Source of the DNA: JAFGTP01 sp964498725
Lineage (GTDB): Bacteria > Fidelibacterota > UBA2242 > JAFGTP01
Assembly: GCA_964498725.1 (NCBI GenBank)
Contig: CAZCHS010000058.1
Span: 1-20,188 of the forward strand
DNA: 20,188 bases
Reading direction: 5' to 3'
Shown: positions 14,115 through 20,188 of the stretch, piece by piece
How the letters are laid out: each line of letters begins with the position of its first letter
Position numbering within the stretch: the stretch's first letter is position 1
Made by a program: the position numbers and the translations under genes
The notes under the pieces: model-generated
The model's database searches: none
Told to the model about the DNA's origin: nothing
The model's input: only the letters and a program-made list of their open reading frames with translations

Positions 14115-17099
14115 ATGAGAAGTAAGAATGGTTTAAATTTATTACTGCTGACTGTGATGATCCTGCTCGCCGCTTGTTCTTCCGACAAGTACAATGTAGG
14201 TGAAACCTATCACGGCTTTAAACTGGTAAAAAAAGAATTTATCAAGGAAGTTAATTCCGATTGTTATTATTTTGAACATGAAAAATCAGGGGCACGATTA
14301 TTAAAAATCGCCAATGATGATCCCAACAAAACTTTTTGCGCGACTTTTAAAACCCTGCCGCAAACCGATTGCGGAACCCCGCATATCCTGGAACATTCAG
14401 TACTGAACGGCTCCAAAAATTTTCCCGTGAAAAGTCCCTTTGACCTCTTGGCAAAAGGTTCTTTGAATACTTTTCTCAATGCTATGACCGGCGGAGACAT
14501 TACTTTATATCCCGTGGCCAGTATGAATGACAAGGATTTTCAGAACCTGATGCATATTTACCTGGACGCGGTATTTTTTCCACGGATTTATGATGACCCG
14601 CGTATTTTTGAGCAGGAAGGCTGGCATTATGAATTAACCGACAAAGAAGAACCGGTCATCTATAAAGGTGTGGTTTACAATGAAATGAAAGGTGCCTTTT
14701 CCGATCCCAATCGCGTACTGGGATATCACATCAATAAAAATTTATTCCCTGACAATACCTATGGTTATTCCTCAGGCGGATATCCACCTGCAATTCCGGA
14801 ACTGAGTTATGAAGAATTTCTAAATTTTCACAGAAAATTCTATCATCCTACCAACAGTTATCTTTATTTGTATGGAAATTCCGACATGATGGCAGACCTG
14901 GAATTCATTGATCGCGAATATCTCTCACAATTTGAGCAACTGGATAAACGGGCACGGATTGAACCGCAAAAATCTTTTGACAAAACAAAAAAAGTAGTGG
15001 AATACTATCCGGTTTCTGAAAATGATGAACTGGCCGACAAAACTTTTCTGGCCATGGACTGGGTTATCGGCGCCGGTGATGATCAGGAATTGACCTTTTA
15101 CCTGGATATTTTATCCGAAGCTTTGGTCAATCATGAGTCAGGACCAATCAAACTGGCCCTGCAGGAAGCCGGTATTGGCCAGGATGTCAGTGCTTATTCT
15201 TCCGGTAATAAACAAAATGTTTTTCAGATCACCGTTAAAAACGCCAATCTCGCAGATCTGGATAAATTCAATACCATCGTTCGTGAAACCATGGAAAAAG
15301 TTGCCGAAGAGGGCATGGACAAAGATGTGATCGAAGGAATCGTTAATCGCATGGAATTTCGTCTCCGTGAAGGTGATAATCCGCAAAAGGGTCTGACCTA
15401 TCTGTTTCAATCCCTGCCCAGTTGGTTTTACGCCGGGGAGCCTTTTCGCAGTTTGAAATGGGAAGAACCCCTGGCTGAAATGAAAACCGGCCTGGAAGAG
15501 GGGAAATTGGAAGAGCTGCTGCATAACGCCTTTCTCAATAATAATCACGCCCTGACAATTGCTTTAACCCCGAAACCGGGCCTTCAGAAAGAACGCGCCA
15601 AAGAAGAAGCAGAAGAACTGGCCGCCTATAAAGACTCGCTCAGTGAGGAAGAGATCGAAACTTTAATACAAGAAACCGAAGCATTGATCGCTTTTCAGCA
15701 GGAAAAAGACAGTCCTGAAGATCTGGCCAAAATTCCATTACTAAAACTGGAAGATATCGGCACAGAAGCGGAATTTTATACAATCAAAGAAAAGGATGTT
15801 CACGGTACAACAGTGCTTCATTACAAAACCTTCACCAATGATATCATCTACACGAAACTAATGTTTGACGCCCGCGTCATACCCCAGGATCAGATTCCTT
15901 ACCTGGCGCTTCTGGCGGAATTACTGGGCAGCCTCAATACTGAAAACTTTACTTATGGCGAATTGGATAATGAACTGAATAAGCACACCGGAAGTTTCTC
16001 AACATATATTACCACTTACCTGGAAAATAATAGTGACGAAAAAATGATTCCGAAATTTGTCATTAATTCAAAGGCAATGAACGTAAAAGCGAACAAATTA
16101 TTCGAATTAACAGAAGAAATTCTTACCACCTCAAAACTGGAAGATAAGGAACGCTTAAAAACCCTGCTGACCCGTCATCAATCACGGCAGTACGCGAATA
16201 TCATGCGTAATGGAATTAGTGTGGCAATGAACCGGTTGAGTTCCTATTATTCCAATACCGGTCAATTCAATGAATTGACCCGGGGCTACAGCTATTATCA
16301 ATTTGTAACAGACCTGCAGAAGAATTTTGACAGCAAATATGGAGAAATCGTCAAAAATCTTTCCGAAGTTTCAAAAGCCTTATTTTTAAAGGATAATTTA
16401 CTTGCAGCTGTAACCTGCTCCAAAACCGATCTGGCGATATACAATAATGAACTTCACAATTTCATTCATGAAATACCCGATATGCAACCGGTAAAAACCG
16501 ACTGGACTTTTGAATACGAATTGAAAAACGAAGGGTTGATGACACCTTCTAAAGTTCAGTATGTTACAAAAGGGTACAATTTTAAAAAGCTGGGCTATGA
16601 TTACAATGGCAAAATCAGAGTGCTGAATCAAATCCTGTCCCGTGGCTGGCTAACCCAGCAACTGCGCGTTGTTGGCGGCGCTTATGGCGGTTTCAGCGGA
16701 TTTTCTGAAAGCGGCAACGCTTATTTTGCATCCTATCGTGATCCCAACCTGAAAAAGACCGTGGAAAATATCGACGCGTCACCGCAATTTCTAAAGGATT
16801 TTGATCCTGCTGAAGATGAAATGACCCGTTATATCATCGGTACCATTTCCCGCATGGACCAGCCAAAATCGCCATCCCAGGAAGGTAATGCCGCCCTGTC
16901 GCTTTATATGGAAAAGGCAACCCGGGCGGAAGTACAAAAAATCCGTGATGAAGTCCTCGGCACAACTGCTGAAGAAATCAATGGCATGTCCGGTTTTGTA
17001 AAGGACATTCTGGAAAACAGCGGTTTATGTGTTTATGGTAATGAAGACAAAATCAAAGCACAGGAAGAATTATTTAAGACAACGATTCAGGTAAAATAA
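14115..17099 (+). CDS. Lipoprotein M16C zinc metallopeptidase (presequence-protease-like)
   Basis: A 994-residue peptidase of the insulinase superfamily, subfamily M16C (PreP/Cym1 type), whose members degrade short unfolded peptides in a closed chamber formed by two homologous halves. The inverted zinc motif HxxEH is HILEH (90-94, ligands His90 and His94, catalytic Glu93). The third ligand is probably Glu190 in GVVYNEMKGAFSD. The full-length two-half architecture is kept. The N-terminus LLLLTVMILLAAC ends in a lipobox with Cys21, so the mature protein is probably a lipid-anchored envelope protein rather than cytosolic. Start ATG 14115 is chosen for AGGAGGAG (14105-14112) and because it gives a proper lipoprotein signal; an in-frame ATG at 14070 is rejected. 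A strong hairpin follows the stop. Confidence 0.93.
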   Translation: MRSKNGLNLLLLTVMILLAACSSDKYNVGETYHGFKLVKKEFIKEVNSDCYYFEHEKSGARLLKIANDDPNKTFCATFKTLPQTDCGTPHILEHSVLNGSKNFPVKSPFDLLAKGSLNTFLNAMTGGDITLYPVASMNDKDFQNLMHIYLDAVFFPRIYDDPRIFEQEGWHYELTDKEEPVIYKGVVYNEMKGAFSDPNRVLGYHINKNLFPDNTYGYSSGGYPPAIPELSYEEFLNFHRKFYHPTNSYLYLYGNSDMMADLEFIDREYLSQFEQLDKRARIEPQKSFDKTKKVVEYYPVSENDELADKTFLAMDWVIGAGDDQELTFYLDILSEALVNHESGPIKLALQEAGIGQDVSAYSSGNKQNVFQITVKNANLADLDKFNTIVRETMEKVAEEGMDKDVIEGIVNRMEFRLREGDNPQKGLTYLFQSLPSWFYAGEPFRSLKWEEPLAEMKTGLEEGKLEELLHNAFLNNNHALTIALTPKPGLQKERAKEEAEELAAYKDSLSEEEIETLIQETEALIAFQQEKDSPEDLAKIPLLKLEDIGTEAEFYTIKEKDVHGTTVLHYKTFTNDIIYTKLMFDARVIPQDQIPYLALLAELLGSLNTENFTYGELDNELNKHTGSFSTYITTYLENNSDEKMIPKFVINSKAMNVKANKLFELTEEILTTSKLEDKERLKTLLTRHQSRQYANIMRNGISVAMNRLSSYYSNTGQFNELTRGYSYYQFVTDLQKNFDSKYGEIVKNLSEVSKALFLKDNLLAAVTCSKTDLAIYNNELHNFIHEIPDMQPVKTDWTFEYELKNEGLMTPSKVQYVTKGYNFKKLGYDYNGKIRVLNQILSRGWLTQQLRVVGGAYGGFSGFSESGNAYFASYRDPNLKKTVENIDASPQFLKDFDPAEDEMTRYIIGTISRMDQPKSPSQEGNAALSLYMEKATRAEVQKIRDEVLGTTAEEINGMSGFVKDILENSGLCVYGNEDKIKAQEELFKTTIQVK

Positions 17100-17121
17100 A
17101 ACCGGAATATATTTATTGCTG

Positions 17122-17160
17122 ACAAAAGCCTTTCGATATACACGAAAGGCTTTTGTTTAT
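17122..17160 (+). terminator. Intrinsic terminator after the M16C peptidase gene
   Basis: A perfect 14-bp stem, ACAAAAGCCTTTCG (17122-17135) with CGAAAGGCTTTTGT (17143-17156), has a 7-nt loop. It sits 22 nt after the peptidase stop. The downstream T-tract is short (TTTTGTTTATT), but the stem's own T-rich 3' arm helps. No gene on the other strand ends here, so it serves the + strand. Confidence 0.8.
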
Positions 17161-17245
17161 TCAAATATCATAATGAAATGTGGAAAAATTCATTCCATTT
17201 GCTTAATTTCCTGCTTTGGTAGTAATAATAAAAATATGGTGAAAT

Positions 17246-18430
17246 TTGAAAGATCCGAAATCCTTTTCCAGAAAACTGGATACGCTGTTAACAAAAATTG
17301 GTAAAGATGCCACCCATGAAAATTTTATATCATCAATTCTCAATGAATTAGTGGATAATTTTGGTAAAGAACTCCAGATAACCGACGGTTGCATTTATGA
17401 CCAGCGGGATAAAAATTTTATTCGTGTTTATGCAATCCGTGATGATCAGTGGCAACTAAGGATCAGTATGGAATCGCGATCAATACAATTACTGAGCGAA
17501 CATGGCAGTTACATTTTTGATGATCCCGAATTACGACAGGAATTTGTCCGTGATGAGACGACCTACCGGGTGCCGGCAGCGGTGACGATTAATACACCGG
17601 AGCGCTTGTTATTGGTTGTCTTCGGCCTGGAAGAAGGATGGATCCGGGAAGAAATCTCTTTGTTTATCAATGCCTTTCAAATGGCCCTTAGTTTCAGGCT
17701 TTTTTCCGATATCATGGATACGGAATTAGAAAAGGCCGTACAGATTCAAAAGAGTTTGCTGCCCCGTTCTGCGCCGAATATCCCCGGTTTTGATGTTTAT
17801 GGCCGCTCAATACCCACAATTATTGTAGGCGGTGATTTTTATGAATATTTTGAATCCGACGAAGGGTACCTGGGACTCAGCATTGGTGATGCCAGTGGTC
17901 ACGGAATTCCGGCGGCCTTGCTGGTGCGTGATGTGGTTGTGGGTCTCAGAATGGGCCTGGCCAGCAATTTCAAACTGGCCTATATCATCAAAAAACTCAA
18001 CAAAGTCATTCAGAAAAATTCTTTTGCCAGTAACTTTGTTTCCCTTGTACTGGGTGAATTTGAAAAAGACGGTCACTTTTTCTATGTCAATGCCGGCCAT
18101 CCGTCCCCTTTCATCATCAAAGATGACCAGATTACAGAACTAAAATCCACCGGCATGGTAATGGGATTTTTAAAGGACCTGGAAGTGCAGCGGTCTCACG
18201 TTCAGATGGAAAAAAATTCCGTTATGGTCATGTACACTGACGGTATTATCGAACGCACTAATGATGAGGGGGAACAATATGAAATACACCGCTTGCATAA
18301 ACTTATCATGGAAAACCAGGACAAATCAGCCAAAGATATCGTCAACCTGATCTATAAAGATGTTTACCGCTTTGGCGGCTCTGTCCACTGGGAAGACGAC
18401 GCAACGGTGGTGGTGATCAAGCGGGTGTGA
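17246..18430 (+). CDS. RsbU/SpoIIE-type PP2C serine/threonine phosphatase with N-terminal sensor-like domain
   Basis: A 394-residue cytoplasmic protein. Residues about 1-150 look like a GAF-type small-molecule sensory domain (weak; the pattern is inferred from length and alternating strands). A short coiled linker (155-172, ending in the ALEKAVQIQKSLLP-like stretch typical before these phosphatases) leads into the PP2C/SpoIIE domain. Metal-binding aspartates are seen in GGDFYEY (195-201, Asp197), GDASGHG (214-220, Asp215), YTDGIIE near 330, and EDDATVVV (383-390). Family members usually dephosphorylate anti-sigma-factor antagonists in partner-switching cascades, but no such STAS antagonist or anti-sigma kinase is adjacent. 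The start is a TTG at 17246 with no convincing RBS (only GGTGA 3 nt upstream), so the true N-terminus is uncertain. Confidence 0.88.
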   Translation: MKDPKSFSRKLDTLLTKIGKDATHENFISSILNELVDNFGKELQITDGCIYDQRDKNFIRVYAIRDDQWQLRISMESRSIQLLSEHGSYIFDDPELRQEFVRDETTYRVPAAVTINTPERLLLVVFGLEEGWIREEISLFINAFQMALSFRLFSDIMDTELEKAVQIQKSLLPRSAPNIPGFDVYGRSIPTIIVGGDFYEYFESDEGYLGLSIGDASGHGIPAALLVRDVVVGLRMGLASNFKLAYIIKKLNKVIQKNSFASNFVSLVLGEFEKDGHFFYVNAGHPSPFIIKDDQITELKSTGMVMGFLKDLEVQRSHVQMEKNSVMVMYTDGIIERTNDEGEQYEIHRLHKLIMENQDKSAKDIVNLIYKDVYRFGGSVHWEDDATVVVIKRV

Positions 18431-18516
18431 GTATTTTTTTGTCTGAATCGGCGATTTAAAACCCAAAATTGCTAAATTCAGGATAAAAAATGTCCGTTTA
18501 TATATATTATTGCGAT

Positions 18517-19221
18517 TTATCCCATCACAGAATTTCGCAGCACCCCAATATTCTCAATTTCAACCTCAATAGTATCACCGGGACTCAGCGGCCCGACTCC
18601 GGCCGGCGTTCCGGTTATGATGATGTCCCCTTCCTCCAGAGTAAAATTCCGTGATATAAAGGCAATTATTTCCGGAATTTTGAATATCATCTCATTGGTA
18701 TTGGAATTCTGGACAATTTTACCGTTCAGCCGCGCGCTTATTGACAAATTTTGTGGATTGTGGATATCTTTTTTTAATACCAGGCAGGGGCCGATGGGGC
18801 CGAAGGTATCAAAGGATTTACCACGGAACCAGCCGCTTTTATCGCTGATCTGAATATTGCGCTGGCTGACATCATTCATGCAAGTGTAGCCCAGCACATA
18901 ATCCATGGCTACCGATTTATCGATATCTTTACACCGCTTGCCAATTATGATTGCCAATTCCGCTTCATAATCGATTCGCGGTTGTTCAAAATTATATCGA
19001 TTGACAATTTCAGGAAAGAGTATATCTTGTTCATGTCCAATTAAAACATTGGGAGTTTTATTGAAAAGTACCGGTTCAGTGGGAATTTCCCTGTTACCAC
19101 CGGTGGCATTTTGTGAGACACTCTCTTTGATGTGATCATGATAGTTAAGCCCCAGGGCAATAATTTTGCTTGGTTTAACCGCATATTTTTGATCTGAAAA
19201 TTTTATTGGCAAAGATAACAT
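18517..19221 (-). CDS. Fumarylacetoacetate hydrolase family protein
   Basis: The only gene on the - strand: a 234-residue single-domain FAH-family enzyme, probably a hydrolase, decarboxylase or isomerase of acylpyruvate-like or 2-hydroxyhepta-diene-dioate substrates. Metal-binding residues are visible in DYEAELA (84-90: Glu86, Glu88) and NDVSQRN (116-122: Asp117). The FDTFGPIGP block (137-145) and the TGTPAGVGPLSPGD loop near the C-terminus are typical, and the N-terminal GLNYHDHIKE (24-33) carries the active-site His pair. Start ATG (19219-19221) is backed by AAAGGAG at 19227-19233 on the same strand. The family is broad, so the exact substrate cannot be read. It converges with the phosphatase gene and diverges from the next small gene. 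Confidence 0.9.
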   Translation of the reverse strand: MLSLPIKFSDQKYAVKPSKIIALGLNYHDHIKESVSQNATGGNREIPTEPVLFNKTPNVLIGHEQDILFPEIVNRYNFEQPRIDYEAELAIIIGKRCKDIDKSVAMDYVLGYTCMNDVSQRNIQISDKSGWFRGKSFDTFGPIGPCLVLKKDIHNPQNLSISARLNGKIVQNSNTNEMIFKIPEIIAFISRNFTLEEGDIIITGTPAGVGPLSPGDTIEVEIENIGVLRNSVMG

Positions 19222-19420
19222 AAATTCTCCTTTGTAAACTCATTTTCATAAGTTATCAGTAAAAGAGTAAAAATAAAATTGTTATGTAAAAATTTAAATT
19301 ATTTATATCGGAAACATACTTCAAACGGATTTTAATTGCGATATTTATTAAAAACAATTAAATATTTTTTCTATCTTAACGATAATAAACTATAGTAATA
19401 AAGATTCAGGAAATTCACCA

Positions 19421-19792
19421 ATGCCCATTGATTATCATTATGACAATAAAAATAATATTTTGTATGAAACCGGATATGGTGTATTGGCTTTATCAGACTT
19501 TTTCGAATACCGTAAAAAAGTCCAAACCCTTCCTCTGCAAAAAAACTTAAAAATATTGTCCAATTATTTAAAAGCCAGCCTTCAATTTAAGATTCATGAA
19601 ATGCAGGTATATGCACGTATGTCTGAAAATTTACCAATCAAATACGGTACTGTGAAATTGGCGATTTGCGCTAATGGTCACCTGTCCTATGGTATGGCAA
19701 GAATGTTTTCCTCCATATCAGAGGTAAAGGGCCTGGATATAGAAGTTTTTCGAGATTTGTCTTCCGCTCAAAATTGGCTGGGTATTGAATAA
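19421..19792 (+). CDS. Small SpoIIAA-like (STAS-superfamily fold) protein
   Basis: A 123-residue protein without signal peptide. Its order of elements suggests the SpoIIAA-like alpha/beta fold: a beta hairpin at the N-terminus (DYHYDNKNNILYETGYGVLAL), a helix (SDFFEYRKKV), a helix and strand around 70-85 (KYGTVKLAICANG), and a terminal VFRDLSSAQNWLGIE. The last segment, xFxDxxxAxxWL, is a frequent ending of DUF3478/SpoIIAA-like proteins. I see no conserved phosphorylatable serine motif like that of the anti-anti-sigma STAS proteins. ATG 19421 is preceded by AGG at 19408-19410 (a poor, distant RBS). The nearest upstream gene is divergent, so it needs its own promoter, which I could not identify. 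Confidence 0.6.
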   Translation: MPIDYHYDNKNNILYETGYGVLALSDFFEYRKKVQTLPLQKNLKILSNYLKASLQFKIHEMQVYARMSENLPIKYGTVKLAICANGHLSYGMARMFSSISEVKGLDIEVFRDLSSAQNWLGIE

Positions 19793-19843
19793 TAAATTTT
19801 TTGATCCGGAAAAAATATCAAATATTACTCAAAAAAGATTAAA

Positions 19844-19872
19844 TTTCCTGTTATATTAATTAAACAGGAAAG
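19844..19872 (+). promoter_or_regulatory. Hairpin sequestering the SemiSWEET ribosome binding site
   Basis: A perfect 9-bp inverted repeat, TTTCCTGTT (19844-19852) with AACAGGAAA (19863-19871), has a 10-nt AT-only loop. The right arm contains the only plausible RBS (AGGAAAG, 19866-19872) for ATG 19876, so the folded RNA would hide it. It has no T-tract and lies directly at the start of the gene, so it is unlikely to be a terminator of the upstream gene. Confidence 0.5.
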
Positions 19873-19875
19873 AAT

Positions 19876-20124
19876 ATGGTAAAATTAATTGGATTCATTG
19901 CGGCAATATTAACAACATCAGCCTTTATTCCTCAGGCATTAAAAACAATCAAAACAAAACACACCAGGGATCTCTCATTAATTATGTACCTGGCTTTTAG
20001 TTCCGGTGTACTGCTCTGGTTAATTTATGGTATCATTTTGAATGATCTGCCGATTATTTTAGCGAATGCCGTGACGTTTATTTTTGCATCAATAATATTA
20101 TTCCTAAAAATCAAGCATAAATAA
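19876..20124 (+). CDS. SemiSWEET sugar transporter (MtN3/PQ-loop)
   Basis: An 82-residue protein with three predicted transmembrane helices (about 3-20, 33-53, 58-78), the half-transporter unit that dimerises to form a sugar facilitator. The PQ motif (Pro19-Gln20) sits at the end of helix 1, followed by TIKTKHTRDLSL, a typical SemiSWEET loop. Trp48 and Asn64 in helices 2 and 3 match the residues that line the sugar site in known structures. Length matches the bacterial family (about 80-95). ATG 19876 uses an AGGAAAG RBS inside a predicted hairpin. It lies 83 nt after the SpoIIAA-like gene. The family transports sucrose or glucose in tested cases; the substrate here is unknown. Confidence 0.92.
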   Translation: MVKLIGFIAAILTTSAFIPQALKTIKTKHTRDLSLIMYLAFSSGVLLWLIYGIILNDLPIILANAVTFIFASIILFLKIKHK

Positions 20125-20137
20125 CGCTGTCAGTATC

Positions 20138-20188
20138 ATGATAAGATTTAAATTCATACTATCCATTTTACTTTTGTTTTCCAGCCTG
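20138..20188 (+). CDS. N-terminal fragment of a secreted protein (cut by window edge)
   Basis: From ATG 20138 the frame is open to the window end, giving 17 residues: MIRFKFILSILLLFSSL. This has the positive start and hydrophobic core of a signal peptide. It begins 13 nt after the SemiSWEET stop. No clear RBS precedes it (AACGCTGTCAGTATC), so the start is tentative, and nothing can be said of function. Confidence 0.4.
   Translation, partial: MIRFKFILSILLLFSSL

Noticed and set aside
17177..17204. Imperfect hairpin AAATGTGGAA...TTCCATTT and TTGCTT -35-like box before the phosphatase gene
   Set aside because: The stem needs a bulge and the -10 (TAATAA) lies at a poor 18-bp spacing; neither is better than expected in AT-rich DNA.

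Overview
The window is a dense, moderately AT-rich bacterial chromosome segment. Almost every gene is on the + strand; only one (18517-19221) is on the - strand. I see no rRNA, tRNA, IS element, prophage or CRISPR array. Several things point to the FCB (Fibrobacterota-Chlorobiota-Bacteroidota) side of the tree: a DUF2851 protein, a tiny MPSGKKRKR-type basic protein next to an HU gene, a single-domain RfaE2/HldE-C adenylyltransferase (so an outer membrane with heptose LPS), a secreted lytic transglycosylase with four LysM repeats, and a lipoprotein M16C peptidase. Strong AGGAG-type Shine-Dalgarno sites before most genes are unlike classical Bacteroidota and fit better with a lineage such as Calditrichota, Marinimicrobia or KSB1. 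The exact phylum is inference.

Layout. 78-658 is a mazE-mazF toxin-antitoxin pair behind a palindromic, AT-rich promoter region. 659-912 is an intergenic spacer holding a decayed tandem repeat (TTCGT/GTCATTCGTGG type). 913-4736 is a tight gene string: serS, plsC, a DUF2851 gene and rfaE2, with the last two junctions overlapping and using GTG/TTG starts. A candidate sigma-54 promoter (4771-4785) precedes 4821-7923: MltD-like transglycosylase, sppA signal-peptide peptidase, an HU/IHF-family gene and a 29-residue very basic protein, closed by a good intrinsic terminator at 7949-7997.

8030-11513 is a second housekeeping string: xseA-xseB (exonuclease VII), nadK, mgsA (methylglyoxal synthase) and a DUF554 membrane protein. 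11603-17099 holds three large, less ordinary genes: a secreted transglutaminase-like protein, a cytoplasmic protein that joins an HPD (J-domain-like) segment to leucine-rich repeats, and a lipoprotein M16C (presequence-protease-like) metallopeptidase ending at a strong hairpin. 17246-18430 is an RsbU/SpoIIE-type PP2C phosphatase. It converges with a fumarylacetoacetate-hydrolase-family gene on the - strand. The right end carries a small SpoIIAA-like protein, a SemiSWEET sugar transporter whose ribosome binding site lies inside a predicted hairpin, and the first codons of a secreted protein cut by the window edge.

Most genes are recognisable housekeeping or envelope functions. I do not see a complete undescribed defence or biosynthetic system. 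The best leads are the HPD-LRR protein, the tiny ribosome-like protein, the candidate sigma-54 promoter, the decayed intergenic repeat, the sequestered SemiSWEET RBS and the possibly leaderless xseA.
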